Assembly (NCBI RefSeq): GCF_001612905.1
Contig: NZ_BDBI01000014.1
Span: 1-36,256, forward strand
From: Nocardia ignorata NBRC 108230
GTDB taxonomy: Bacteria; Actinomycetota; Actinomycetes; Mycobacteriales; Mycobacteriaceae
Direction: 5' to 3'
Length of the DNA stretch: 36,256 bases
A model generated the notes under the pieces. That model was given only the letters and a program-made list of their open reading frames with translations, was not told the origin of the DNA and did not search any database. Position numbers and translations under genes: made by a program. Shown one piece after another: positions 8,256 through 15,768 of the stretch; the first letter of the stretch is position 1; each line of letters begins with the position of its first letter.

Positions 8256-9224
8256 GTGACCAGCAGTGCGCACATCGAACCGGATTCCGCAGCCACACCG
8301 GATCCGGTGCCGGTCGCCGAGGTGATTCGCGGCAGGCAGGCCGCCGGGCATCGCGACGACGGCCACCGTCTGGCCCTGGTGATCGAGGGCGGCGGCAGCC
8401 GGGGGGTGTACTCCAGCGGCATGGTGCAGGCGCTCGAGGAGCTCGGGCTGTCGACGGTGTTCGATGCCGTGTACGGCACGTCGGCCGGGGCGATCAACGG
8501 GGCGTGGCTGCTGTGCGGGCGGGCCGCATCGGGGATGCGGTCGTGGACGGATCGCACCATCATGCGGCGAGTGGTCGACCCGGTGCGGATCGTGCGCGGG
8601 CGACCGGTTTTCGATCTGCACTACCTGGTGCACCGGGTGTACGACGGGATCGAGCCGATGGACTTCCCGGCGATCCTCGCCAATCCGACCAGCTTCCATC
8701 CGATCGCCACCGATACCCGCACCGGGCAGCCGGTCGATCTCGCACCGTTCATCGTCGACAAGCCGACGCTGCTCACGGCTTTGCGTGCGTCGGCGGGATT
8801 GCCGTTGCTCGCGGGCCCGCCGGTTGAGCTGGCCGGCCGCAGTTATTTCGACGGTGGTCTCTCCGAGACCGTGCCGATCCGGAGCGCCGTGAGCGCGGGC
8901 GCCACCCACGCCCTCGTCCTGCGCACGCGACGAACCGGGGAGCTACGTCCGCCCGCTCCCCTCGTGCACCGGGTGGTCGGTGGCGGATATCTGCGTGCGG
9001 TCGCACCTGGCGCTTTCCGCGCGTGGTCGGCGCGACCCGGTCAGCAGGCGGTGGAGGACAGTTACCTCGCTGGCCTGGGTGACCGGGTACTGCAGGTGCA
9101 TCCCCCTGCCGACGCCCCGCCGGTCGACAGCGCCGCCCGCGACACCACCCTGCTCACCCAGGCCCTCGACCTCGGACGCGCCGCCGTCCACGCCATGCTC
9201 GGTGACCGGCCGAGCCTGGCCTGA
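8256..9224 (+). CDS. patatin-like phospholipase
   Basis: A 322-residue patatin-family serine lipase or acyl hydrolase. The oxyanion loop GGGSRG is at residues 45-50, the nucleophile elbow GTSAG at 74-78 (Ser76), and the second member of the catalytic dyad lies in DGG at Asp199 (FDGGLSETVPI). No signal peptide or membrane segment is seen, so the protein is probably cytoplasmic or membrane-associated and acts on membrane or storage lipids; the true substrate is unknown. The start is taken as the GTG at 8256, because TAATGT (8243-8248) lies 7 nt upstream and suggests a leaderless transcript. The frame is also open from an ATG at 8187, but those 23 extra residues are Arg-rich and look non-coding. 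It stands alone between two hairpins. Confidence 0.9.
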   Translation: MTSSAHIEPDSAATPDPVPVAEVIRGRQAAGHRDDGHRLALVIEGGGSRGVYSSGMVQALEELGLSTVFDAVYGTSAGAINGAWLLCGRAASGMRSWTDRTIMRRVVDPVRIVRGRPVFDLHYLVHRVYDGIEPMDFPAILANPTSFHPIATDTRTGQPVDLAPFIVDKPTLLTALRASAGLPLLAGPPVELAGRSYFDGGLSETVPIRSAVSAGATHALVLRTRRTGELRPPAPLVHRVVGGGYLRAVAPGAFRAWSARPGQQAVEDSYLAGLGDRVLQVHPPADAPPVDSAARDTTLLTQALDLGRAAVHAMLGDRPSLA

Positions 9225-9230
9225 CGCGAC

Positions 9231-9262
9231 CCCCGGAACTCCGGGGCACCGGTTTTGCCGGA
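9231..9262 (+). terminator. hairpin pair after the patatin gene
   Basis: CCCCGG-AACT-CCGGGG begins 6 bp after the patatin stop, followed by a smaller CCGG...CCGG stem. The position and GC-rich stem fit a weak terminator. There is no U-tract. Confidence 0.5.
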
Positions 9263-9325
9263 TTTCCCAGTTCTGCCCGCTCCCTTAGCGTCTCACCGGC
9301 GAGGGCATGAGCAGAGGAGACCGGG

Positions 9326-10696
9326 ATGGGTACGCAGGTGCTGGCTCGACCGCCGGTGGAGTCGGCCGGTCATGAGGAGCCGCAGGAGCGAAGGTGGCAT
9401 CCGGCCGTCCGGGTGCTGTTCCGGTTCACGTTCGTCACCGTCGGAATCGGGATGGCCGGTGCGTGGTTGCTGCACGCGCTGCTGCGCACTCTCGGCCTCC
9501 CGCAGCAGGTGGTGGCCGAGATCGGCAAATGGACTGCGCTGCATCCGCTCACGGACTGGGTGGGCGCCCAGCTCTTCGATGTCCGGGTCGACTACACGGT
9601 CACCGGTAGTGGCGACACAGCCGCCAAGTGGATCAGCGTCATCACCCTGATCCTGGTCGCGGTTCCGGTGACCGCGGTGTGGTCGGTACTCGACCGGCGG
9701 CGCCCCGACTATGCCCGCCTGTACGGCTGGTTCCGGTTGCTGGTGCGGTTCACGCTGGTGAGCGCGCTGATGCTGTACGGGATGATCAAGCTGATGCCGA
9801 CCCAGATGTCGTTCAATCTGGAGCGGCTGGTCGAACCGTTCGGGCACATGAGCCCGATGGCCGTGCTGTGGGCGCAGTCGTCGCTGTCGGAACCGTACGA
9901 GATGGCGCTCGGGGCGGCCGAGGTGACGGCGGCGGTGCTGCTGATCCTGCCGCTCACCGCCGGGCTCGGCTCGGTGCTCGCGGTGATCGTCGCGCTGCAG
10001 GTGGTGTTGATGAACCTCACCTTCGATGTGCCGGTGAAACTGTTCGCCCTCCAATTGCTGCTGTACGCAGTGCTTCTCGCGGCACCTGATCTCGTACGTC
10101 TGGTCCGGGCGCTGCTCGGCCGTGCTGTCGAAGCGAGCCCGCCGACCACCCTGCTCACCTCACCGCGTGGCAACCGCTTGATGCTCGGTGCTCAGGCACT
10201 GCTCGGGCTGTGGTTCCTCGTGGCCACGGCGGTCGAGGCCTACGACGGCTGGCACACCTACGGCAATGCCCGGCCGAAGTCGCCGCTCTACGGCATCTGG
10301 AATGTCACCGAGTACTCGTTCGACGGCGAGCAGGTGCCCGCGCTGGTCGACTTCGACGCACCGGCAACCGGCCTGCCGAACGCGACCGAACGGTTCCGCC
10401 GCATCATCTTCGACATCCCGCAGGGCATGACCGCCCAGCGCCTCGACGATTCGCTGGTGTCCTTCCCCGCCCGCGTCGACACCGGAAAGCAGACTGTCAC
10501 CTTGTCCAAGGACACCACCCACCAGTGGACCATCGCGTCCTTCACTTACCTTCGCCCACAGGAGAATCAGCTGATCCTCGAGGGCAAGCTCGGTGGTCGC
10601 CAGGTGCGGATGCGGCTCGACCAGGTCGACCTCGACCAGTTCCCCGTCGTCTCGCGCGGCTTCCACTGGGTTCAGGCCACCCCGTACTACCGGTGA
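9326..10696 (+). CDS. DoxX-type multi-pass membrane protein with soluble C-terminal domain
   Basis: A 456-residue membrane protein. Hydrophobic segments are visible at about 28-52, 101-120, 137-155, 193-211, 213-231, 237-256 and 285-303. The central part has the look of DoxX/SURF4-like proteins (MALGAAEVTAAVLLILPLTAGLGSVLA read in parts, then a YEMALG-type helix with a polar start). Residues ~304-456 form a soluble domain with alternating beta-like stretches (YGIWNVTEYSFDGEQVPALVDF; GKLGGRQVRMRLDQVDLDQFPVV), probably on the outer face. The start is ATG with AGAGGAGA 5 nt upstream, a clear ribosome binding site. DoxX-family members have been linked to redox balance and sulfur metabolism. No specific function can be assigned here. 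No paired gene is seen; the next start is 21 bp downstream. Confidence 0.75.
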   Translation: MGTQVLARPPVESAGHEEPQERRWHPAVRVLFRFTFVTVGIGMAGAWLLHALLRTLGLPQQVVAEIGKWTALHPLTDWVGAQLFDVRVDYTVTGSGDTAAKWISVITLILVAVPVTAVWSVLDRRRPDYARLYGWFRLLVRFTLVSALMLYGMIKLMPTQMSFNLERLVEPFGHMSPMAVLWAQSSLSEPYEMALGAAEVTAAVLLILPLTAGLGSVLAVIVALQVVLMNLTFDVPVKLFALQLLLYAVLLAAPDLVRLVRALLGRAVEASPPTTLLTSPRGNRLMLGAQALLGLWFLVATAVEAYDGWHTYGNARPKSPLYGIWNVTEYSFDGEQVPALVDFDAPATGLPNATERFRRIIFDIPQGMTAQRLDDSLVSFPARVDTGKQTVTLSKDTTHQWTIASFTYLRPQENQLILEGKLGGRQVRMRLDQVDLDQFPVVSRGFHWVQATPYYR

Positions 10697-10717
10697 CTCC
10701 CCGGCTAGGCTCGGCCC

Positions 10718-11074
10718 GTGGAACCGATCGAGATCAACGCAGGCTCCTGGTATCTGCGTGCCCTGCGCGCCGACGACCGCATCGATGACCGGCCCGCGCT
10801 CGCCGAAGCAGGCATCGTCGACCCCGATTACATCGCCCGCCGCGACAACGGCTGGGCCGACGAATCGCATCTGTCGTGGGCGGTGTGCGTGCCGACCACG
10901 GCGGAGATGATCGCCGAGATCGGCGTCACCCCCGACGCGGACGGCACCGCCCTGATCACCGGTTGGGCGCGCGACGGATTCGCCGACGCCCTGGCCACCG
11001 GCGTCGAATCCGTGACCCGTTTCGTCGCAGGCGCCCTCGCCCTCACCCCGCGGCTCAGCCCCGAATTGGGCTGA
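10718..11074 (+). CDS. small GNAT-like protein, probably reduced
   Basis: A 118-residue product starting with GTG 21 bp after the DoxX stop. TAGGCT (10706-10711) six nt before the start suggests a leaderless message. The segment GWADESHLSWAVCVPTTAEMIAEIGV resembles the first half of actinobacterial GNAT acetyltransferases (the typical W-A-x-C-x-P-T-T-x-E pattern). The tail GVESVTRFVAGALALTPRL resembles the helix after the acetyl-CoA loop. The central acetyl-CoA pyrophosphate-binding motif (R/Q-x-x-G-x-G/A) is missing, and the protein is about 50 residues shorter than a full GNAT domain. It may therefore be an inactive or decaying relative. The CDS is likely real from its codon pattern; the family assignment is moderate. 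Confidence 0.5.
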   Translation: MEPIEINAGSWYLRALRADDRIDDRPALAEAGIVDPDYIARRDNGWADESHLSWAVCVPTTAEMIAEIGVTPDADGTALITGWARDGFADALATGVESVTRFVAGALALTPRLSPELG

Positions 11075-11097
11075 GCCTCTTCCGGTGTCGGGTCTCG

Positions 11098-11292
11098 TCA
11101 GTAGATGCAGGGCTTGGGCCGGCCTGCCCAGCCGCCGTTGAGGAATTCGCATACCGCCGAGAAGATGTCGCCCGTCGATGACCCGACCTGGGTCGCGGCG
11201 GGGGCGCTATCGGGTCCGGTGGCCGCGTTCGCGGTCGTGACGGGGAGGGCGAGGCCGGCGATCACAGCGCTGACAGCAACGAGCTTCTTCAT
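11098..11292 (-). CDS. small secreted peptide with two cysteines
   Basis: A 64-residue pre-protein. Residues 1-23 form a classical signal peptide: MKK, a hydrophobic core LVAVSAVIAGLALPV, and ANA as a signal peptidase I site. The mature part is about 41 residues, Ala/Ser-rich at first, then DIFSAVCEFLNGGW and PKPCIY at the end. The only two cysteines (48 and 62) could form one disulfide closing a 15-residue loop. The start is ATG with AGGA 7 nt upstream on the minus strand. It lies downstream of lat, separated from it by a TetR-type palindrome in its own promoter region. The function is unknown. Short secreted proteins of this kind are common in Nocardia and Rhodococcus. I am confident it is a real exported peptide, not in any role. 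Confidence 0.7.
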   Translation of the reverse strand: MKKLVAVSAVIAGLALPVTTANAATGPDSAPAATQVGSSTGDIFSAVCEFLNGGWAGRPKPCIY

Positions 11293-11350
11293 CGAGAGTC
11301 CTGTTCGGTAGTTGTCGATCGAGTTGTTCGCTCGGAAGACGAGTCTGGCA

Positions 11351-11372
11351 TATCTGACCGTTCGGTCAAATA
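11351..11372. promoter_or_regulatory. TetR-type palindromic operator upstream of the secreted peptide
   Basis: The core TGACCG-TT-CGGTCA (11355-11368) is a perfect 6-bp inverted repeat with a 2-bp centre. Outer TAT/ATA arms extend it to 22 bp. On the minus strand it includes TTGACC, a possible -35 element about 65 bp before the peptide's ATG. The shape is typical of TetR-family operators. Confidence 0.6.
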
Positions 11373-11412
11373 CCCGGCGGCACCGAAGCTGGTTCTCTCA
11401 ACAGGTTTGCCG

Positions 11413-12753
11413 TCATTCCACGATGGTCGCGAGTACCCGGTCGAGGGCGTCCACAACCTTGCCCAGTTCCGCTTCGGTGACGGTGAGTGCCGGACGGAAC
11501 CGGATTCCGCGTTCGCCGGTCCCCAGCAGCAGCACGTGTTCACGCTCGCGCAGGGCCGTCACCACCCGGTCCCGCAGTTGCGGGGTGGCAAGGGTGATCG
11601 CGCACATCAGCCCGCGCCCACGTACCTCGCTCACCTTCTCCGGGTGCGCGGCGGCGAGCTGATCCAGCTGATCGAGCAGGTACCGGCCGAGGGGGCCGAC
11701 CTTGTCGATCACCCGATCCTGTTCCAGCACTTCGAGAATGCGACGCGCGCGCACCATGTCGGTGAGGTTGCCACCCCATGTGGAGTTGAGCCGCGAACTC
11801 ACCCGGAAGACATTGTCGGGAACCTCGTCGACCCGGCCGCCCGCCATGATGCCGCAGACCTGGGTCTTCTTCCCGAACGCCACCACATCCGGAGCTACAT
11901 CCAATTGCTGGTAGGCCCAGGTGGTTCCGGTGAGCCCGACACCGGTCTGCACCTCGTCGAGGACGAACAGGACGTCGTTGTCGTGGCACAACCGCTGCAT
12001 CGCGGCCAGGAACCGCGGCCGCAGGTGCCGGTCGCCGCCCTCGCCCTGAATGGGCTCGGCGATGAAACAGGCGATGTCGTGCGGACGGTCGGCGAACGCG
12101 CGGGCGGCCTGAGCGAGGGTTTCGGCTTCGAGCGCGTCGAGGTCCTCGCCCGCGAAGGTGTGCGGGGTGTCCAGGCGCGGCCAGTCGAACTTGGGGAAGC
12201 GCGCGGTCTTGACCGGATCGGTGTTCGTCAGCGACATGGTGTAGCCGCTGCGCCCATGGAAGGCGCCGGTCAGGTGCAGCACCTGGGTGCCGAGTTCCGG
12301 TGAGCGGCCGTGGGATTCGTTGTGCCTGCTCTTCCAGTCGAAGGCCACCTTGAGCGCGTTCTCCACCGCGAGCGCACCACCGTCGACGAAGAACAGGTGC
12401 GGTAGCCGCGGATCACCGAGCACGCGGGCGAAAGTATCGACGAAGCGGGCCATCTCGACGGTGTAGACGTCGGAATTGCTCGGCTTGTTCACCGCGGCGG
12501 TGGCCAGTTCGGCGCGGAAGCGCTCGTCGCGAGCCAGCGCCGGATGGTTCATGCCGAGGGCGTTGGAGGCGAAGAAGCCGAACATGTCGAGATAGGCGGT
12601 GCCGTCGCGTTCGTCGATGAGCGTGCGGCCGTGGGACTTGTGCAGGTCGAGCACAAGGTCGAAGCCGTCCGCGAGGATGTGCGAGGACAGGATTTCGTGG
12701 ACCCGGTTGGCGGGGGTGACCGCCGCGCCGGGGCGCTCCAGTTCGATGGTCAC
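11413..12753 (-). CDS. lat: L-lysine 6-transaminase (lysine epsilon-aminotransferase)
   Basis: A class III PLP aminotransferase of 446 residues, matching actinobacterial LAT (about 449). It moves the epsilon-amino group of L-lysine to 2-oxoglutarate. The product cyclises to piperideine-6-carboxylate, the substrate of the Pcd enzyme encoded just beyond lrp. Visible signatures are FFASNALGMNHPAL, FVDGGALAVENALK, TGAFHGRSGYTMSLTN, VLDEVQTGVG with the PLP-nitrogen Asp (~266), and VAFGKKTQVCGIMAGG holding the Schiff-base Lys (295/296). The start is GTG; TACCCT (minus strand, 12760-12765) six nt upstream suggests a leaderless mRNA. lrp lies 64 bp upstream on the same strand. In beta-lactam producers this step supplies aminoadipate. 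No such cluster is seen here, so lysine catabolism or stress adaptation is more likely. Confidence 0.95.
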   Translation of the reverse strand: MTIELERPGAAVTPANRVHEILSSHILADGFDLVLDLHKSHGRTLIDERDGTAYLDMFGFFASNALGMNHPALARDERFRAELATAAVNKPSNSDVYTVEMARFVDTFARVLGDPRLPHLFFVDGGALAVENALKVAFDWKSRHNESHGRSPELGTQVLHLTGAFHGRSGYTMSLTNTDPVKTARFPKFDWPRLDTPHTFAGEDLDALEAETLAQAARAFADRPHDIACFIAEPIQGEGGDRHLRPRFLAAMQRLCHDNDVLFVLDEVQTGVGLTGTTWAYQQLDVAPDVVAFGKKTQVCGIMAGGRVDEVPDNVFRVSSRLNSTWGGNLTDMVRARRILEVLEQDRVIDKVGPLGRYLLDQLDQLAAAHPEKVSEVRGRGLMCAITLATPQLRDRVVTALREREHVLLLGTGERGIRFRPALTVTEAELGKVVDALDRVLATIVE

Positions 12754-12817
12754 GACCCGAGGGTACGCAACTATTTACGGAACATCCACGGAATGACGGA
12801 TTAATTACGAAGAATCG
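12754..12817. promoter_or_regulatory. lrp-lat gap with repeated ACGGA motifs
   Basis: This AT-rich 64-bp gap contains ACGGA at 12777, 12788 and 12796. The first two are extended to ACGGAA and start 11 bp apart, about one helical turn. An AT-rich TTAATTA follows. The spacing and location suit binding by the adjacent Lrp-type regulator upstream of the lat -10 (12760-12765). No binding consensus was tested. Confidence 0.4.
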
Positions 12818-13270
12818 TTACCTGTCGTAGAATGTCTGCAGGATGATGGTGCTGCGCGTCCGTACGTTGGCGGTGGCCCGGATCTCCTGCAGCAGCTGTT
12901 CGAGATGCCGGGGTGAGGCCACCCGCACCAGCAGGACGTAGCTCTCCTCGCCCGCCACCGAGTGGCACGCCTCGATGCCGGGAACGTGCTGCAGCAACGC
13001 GGGCGCGTCATCGGGCTGGGACGGGTCGAGAGGAGTGATCGCGACGAATGCCGACAGCAGGTGCCCGAGCGCTTCGGGGTCGACGTTGGCCGTGTATCCG
13101 CGGATCACGCCGCGCGCCTCGAGCCTGCGCACCCGTGACTGCACCGCCGACACCGAGAGGCTGGCCTTCTCCGCCAGATTCGACAGGGTGGCGCGCCCGT
13201 CGTTCATCAGCTCTCTGATCAGGAGCCGGTCGATATCGTCGAGCTGGGGTCTAGCCGGTGTATCCGCCAT
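12818..13270 (-). CDS. lrpA: Lrp/AsnC-family transcriptional regulator
   Basis: 150 residues, the usual Lrp/AsnC size. The N-terminal winged helix-turn-helix is at ~10-60 (LDDIDRLLIRELMNDGRATLS read in parts; AEKASLSVSAVQSRVRRLEARGVIRGY). The C-terminal RAM (ligand-binding, oligomerisation) domain runs ~70-145, with VPGIEACHSVAGEESYVLLVRV as its conserved beta-alpha-beta segment. These regulators bind amino acids and change assembly state. M. tuberculosis LrpA (Rv3291c) sits in the same place next to lat. It probably controls lat and the divergent pcd in response to lysine or a related amino acid. TAGCCT on the minus strand (13277-13282) lies six nt before the ATG, another leaderless arrangement. 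Confidence 0.93.
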   Translation of the reverse strand: MADTPARPQLDDIDRLLIRELMNDGRATLSNLAEKASLSVSAVQSRVRRLEARGVIRGYTANVDPEALGHLLSAFVAITPLDPSQPDDAPALLQHVPGIEACHSVAGEESYVLLVRVASPRHLEQLLQEIRATANVRTRSTIILQTFYDR

Positions 13271-13380
13271 CAGCGAAGGCTAACGCAGGCCGGGGGTTGC
13301 GCGGGGAAGACTTCTTTCTGTTCTCCTCCGAAATCCGAGCGAACTTTTCCGTGAGTCGTACCAACAGCAGAAGGTGAACA

Positions 13381-14907
13381 GTGATGACGCACACCGTGAC
13401 CGAGCATTTCTCCGAACAGCTCTCGCTGCGCGCGCGGGCCCTGCTGCACGGCCTCGGCGCCGACGTGCCCGAGCCGGGCGTCCTGCTCGCACGCACTCCG
13501 ATCTCCGGCGGTGTCCTGCTCCCGCTCACTCCCGACACCACGGCCGACGTGGATGCCGCGATCGGTCGCGCGGCCGGCGCGTTCGAATCGTGGCGCGCGG
13601 TACCCGCCCCGGTGCGCGCGGCGCTGGTGCGCAGGTTGTCGGCGTTGCTGGTCGCCCATCAGGACGAGCTGGCCGAGCTGGTCACGCTCGAGGCGGGCAA
13701 GATCGGCGCCGAAGCGCTCGGCGAGGTGCAGGAGATGATCGACGTCTGCGAGTTCGCGATCGGCCTGTCGCGTCAGCTCTACGGCGCGACCATGCCGTCC
13801 GAGCGGCCCGGGCATCGGCTCATGGAGACCTGGCATCCGCTGGGGGTGGTCGGGGTGATCTCGGCGTTCAACTTCCCGGTCGCGGTGTGGGCGTGGAACA
13901 CCGCCATCGCGCTGGTCTGTGGTGACACGGTGGTGTGGAAGCCGTCGGAGACGACCCCGCTCACCGCGCTGGCCTGTCACACGCTGCTGCGCCGGGCCGC
14001 GCTCGAGGTGGGCGCGGATCCGCAAGTGCACCAGCTGGTCCAGGGTGACGCCACCGTCGGCGAGGCGCTCGTCGACGACCCACGGGTGGCGCTGCTGAGC
14101 GCGACCGGGTCGGTGCGGATGGGTGGCATCGTCGCGCCACGGGTGGCGGCCAGGTTCGGGCGGTGCCTGCTCGAGCTCGGTGGCAACAATGCCGCGATCG
14201 TGGCGCCGAGTGCCGATCTGGAGCTCGCGGTACGGGGGATCGTGTTCGCGGCGGCGGGCACGGCGGGTCAGCGATGCACCACGCTGCGCAGGTTGATCGT
14301 GCAAGGCTCGATCGCCGATCAGCTCGTCGAGCGGCTGTCGTCGGCGTACAACCAACTGCCCGTGGGCAATCCACTCGACGACGGTGTGCTCGTCGGCCCG
14401 CTCATCAACGAACGTGCCTACACCGCGATGCAGGCGGCGCTGCTGCGTGCCCAGGACGAGGGCGGCGAAATCGTCTGCGGCGGTGAGCGGGTGGAGCTGA
14501 TCGGGTCGGAGGCGTACTACGTGCGACCCGCGCTCGTGCGAATGCCCGCGCAGACCGAACTGGTGCGCGAGGAGACCTTCGCACCGATCCTGTATGTGCT
14601 CACCTACGACGACCTCGACGAGGCCATCGCACTGAACAACGGTGTGACCCAGGGCCTTTCCTCGGCTATCTTCACCCTCGACCAGCGCGAGGCCGAACAG
14701 TTCATCGCCGGATCCGATTGCGGCATCGCCAATGTCAACATCGGCACCTCCGGCGCGGAGATCGGCGGCGCGTTCGGCGGGGAGAAGAACACCGGCGGCG
14801 GGCGCGAATCCGGGTCCGACTCCTGGAAGGCCTACATGCGCCGGGCGACCAACACGATCAACTACTCCACCGAACTCCCCCTCGCCCAGGGCATCCATTT
14901 CGGCTGA
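13381..14907 (+). CDS. pcd: L-piperidine-6-carboxylate / alpha-aminoadipate semialdehyde dehydrogenase
   Basis: An aldehyde dehydrogenase superfamily enzyme of 508 residues that oxidises the semialdehyde made by Lat to L-2-aminoadipate, with NAD(P)+. Catalytic Cys299 is in AGQRCTTLRR, the general-base Glu265 in LELGGNNA, and the cofactor Lys187 in VVWKPSE. The N-terminal MTHTVTEHFSEQLSLRARALL and the C-terminal NTGGGRESGSDSWK loop are typical of the ALDH7 (antiquitin/AmaB/Pcd) branch. It is divergent from lrp. GTG at 13381 and ATG at 13384 are adjacent start choices; AGAAGG at 13369-13374 serves either. The same lat-lrp-pcd arrangement exists in M. tuberculosis (Rv3290c-Rv3293), which supports the pathway assignment. 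Confidence 0.93.
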   Translation: MMTHTVTEHFSEQLSLRARALLHGLGADVPEPGVLLARTPISGGVLLPLTPDTTADVDAAIGRAAGAFESWRAVPAPVRAALVRRLSALLVAHQDELAELVTLEAGKIGAEALGEVQEMIDVCEFAIGLSRQLYGATMPSERPGHRLMETWHPLGVVGVISAFNFPVAVWAWNTAIALVCGDTVVWKPSETTPLTALACHTLLRRAALEVGADPQVHQLVQGDATVGEALVDDPRVALLSATGSVRMGGIVAPRVAARFGRCLLELGGNNAAIVAPSADLELAVRGIVFAAAGTAGQRCTTLRRLIVQGSIADQLVERLSSAYNQLPVGNPLDDGVLVGPLINERAYTAMQAALLRAQDEGGEIVCGGERVELIGSEAYYVRPALVRMPAQTELVREETFAPILYVLTYDDLDEAIALNNGVTQGLSSAIFTLDQREAEQFIAGSDCGIANVNIGTSGAEIGGAFGGEKNTGGGRESGSDSWKAYMRRATNTINYSTELPLAQGIHFG

Positions 14908-14960
14908 TCACAGCGGCGATTTCGCCTTCGGCCACCCCGCGTGTACAGTAGTGAATGCAA

Positions 14961-15037
14961 CGCGGGATGGAGCAGCTCGGTAGCTCGCTGGGCTCATAAC
15001 CCAGAGGTCGCAGGTTCAAATCCTGTTCCCGCTACCA
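14961..15037 (+). tRNA. metU: initiator tRNA-fMet (anticodon CAT)
   Basis: A full cloverleaf of 77 nt including an encoded CCA. The acceptor arms CGCGGGA and TCCCGCT pair except at the first position (C1 opposite U72), a lack of pairing that marks bacterial initiators. The anticodon stem has three G-C pairs (GGG/CCC) flanking loop CTCATAA, the second initiator hallmark. The D arm (GAGC...GCTC) and T arm (GCAGG TTCAAAT CCTGT) are intact. TACAGT at 14944-14949 is a good -10, about 12 nt upstream. Confidence 0.95.
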
Positions 15038-15039
15038 CC

Positions 15040-15073
15040 CGAAAGCCCCGGAGTTTCGACTCCGGGGCTTTCG
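15040..15073. terminator. terminator after tRNA-fMet
   Basis: Perfect 15-bp arms (15040-15054 and 15059-15073) close a TTCG tetraloop, 2 nt after the tRNA CCA. It also lies 4 bp past the stop of the convergent phosphatase gene and so can act in both directions. Confidence 0.9.
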
Positions 15074-15077
15074 TCGT

Positions 15078-15620
15078 TCATCCCAGTCGCAACGTCCAGT
15101 TGCCGCGGAAATGCAGCCGGGTGACGCTCGCCGGCTGAACATCGATGCGCCAGAAGGACTTCGACGGCGCGTCGAGGACGACCAGCAGCGCCGCGCGGAT
15201 CACCGAGGGATGTGTCACCGCGACGGTATCCACACCCGCCGTCGCTATCTCGGCCAGCCAGAACCGCACCCGCTCCACCAGGTCGGTCACCGACTCACCA
15301 CCGTGCCCGCGGAATTCCGGATCGGTGAGCCAGGCGAACAGCTGACCCTGCGGGAGCCTGCTCATCTCGGTACCCCGCCACGCCCCCGCGTCCAGGTCAC
15401 GTAGTCGCTCGTCCCGCTCGCCCACCAGCCCGAGCGCCTCGGCGGTCTCGCGCACCCGACGTTCCGGGCCCGTCCGCACCTGCGCTCCGGTCAGCGGCGA
15501 GCACGTCTCCAGCGCGGCGAGGCCCGCCGTGTCCAGGGGTTCGTCGACCGGGAATCGCGCCTTGCGTACCGCCTCGGTGAGGCCGTGGCCGACGAGGTCG
15601 ACTCTCAGCACCGTTTGCAC
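15078..15620 (-). CDS. histidine phosphatase family protein with GHG in place of RHG
   Basis: 180 residues starting VQTVLRVDLVGHGLTEAVR. This is the branch-1 histidine phosphatase (phosphoglycerate-mutase-like) layout: phosphoacceptor His in the first motif, RTGPERRVRETAEALGL holding the second Arg, DLDAGAWRGTEM with the acid region, and TVAVTHPSVIRAALL with the second His. The usual RHG motif reads GHG here (GGC codon), so one phosphate-binding Arg is absent. Both histidines remain. It may be a divergent phosphatase or a non-catalytic relative; I recall related actinobacterial proteins that also lack this Arg. The GTG at 15620 is chosen from homology. TACCCT (minus, 15629-15634) 8 nt upstream suggests a leaderless mRNA. 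It is divergent from lhr. Confidence 0.8.
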   Translation of the reverse strand: MQTVLRVDLVGHGLTEAVRKARFPVDEPLDTAGLAALETCSPLTGAQVRTGPERRVRETAEALGLVGERDERLRDLDAGAWRGTEMSRLPQGQLFAWLTDPEFRGHGGESVTDLVERVRFWLAEIATAGVDTVAVTHPSVIRAALLVVLDAPSKSFWRIDVQPASVTRLHFRGNWTLRLG

Positions 15621-15768
15621 GATGGACCAGGGTACGGCGAGCGTGTTCCGGGCCACACCCCTCACCCCGGCTCGACCGGGGAATCGTCGGCGGCCTGGCC
15701 ATAGACGCTGGTCGCGGGCGGCGCGCGGATCGCGGAACCTGTCGGTGGGTGGGTGCACACTGAATCTC

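Noticed and set aside
9235..9254. GGAAC...GTT as an extracytoplasmic sigma factor promoter
   Set aside because: The spacing is only 12 bp, well short of the usual 15-18, and the sequence is part of a hairpin after the patatin gene.
13270..14898. 542-codon open frame antisense to pcd
   Set aside because: It is a shadow of a strongly conserved dehydrogenase and low in complexity (His/Arg/Asp-rich).
11413..14907. lat/pcd as part of a cephamycin-type beta-lactam cluster
   Set aside because: No ACV synthetase, isopenicillin N synthase or related gene is in the window, and the same lat-lrp-pcd block exists in non-producers such as M. tuberculosis.
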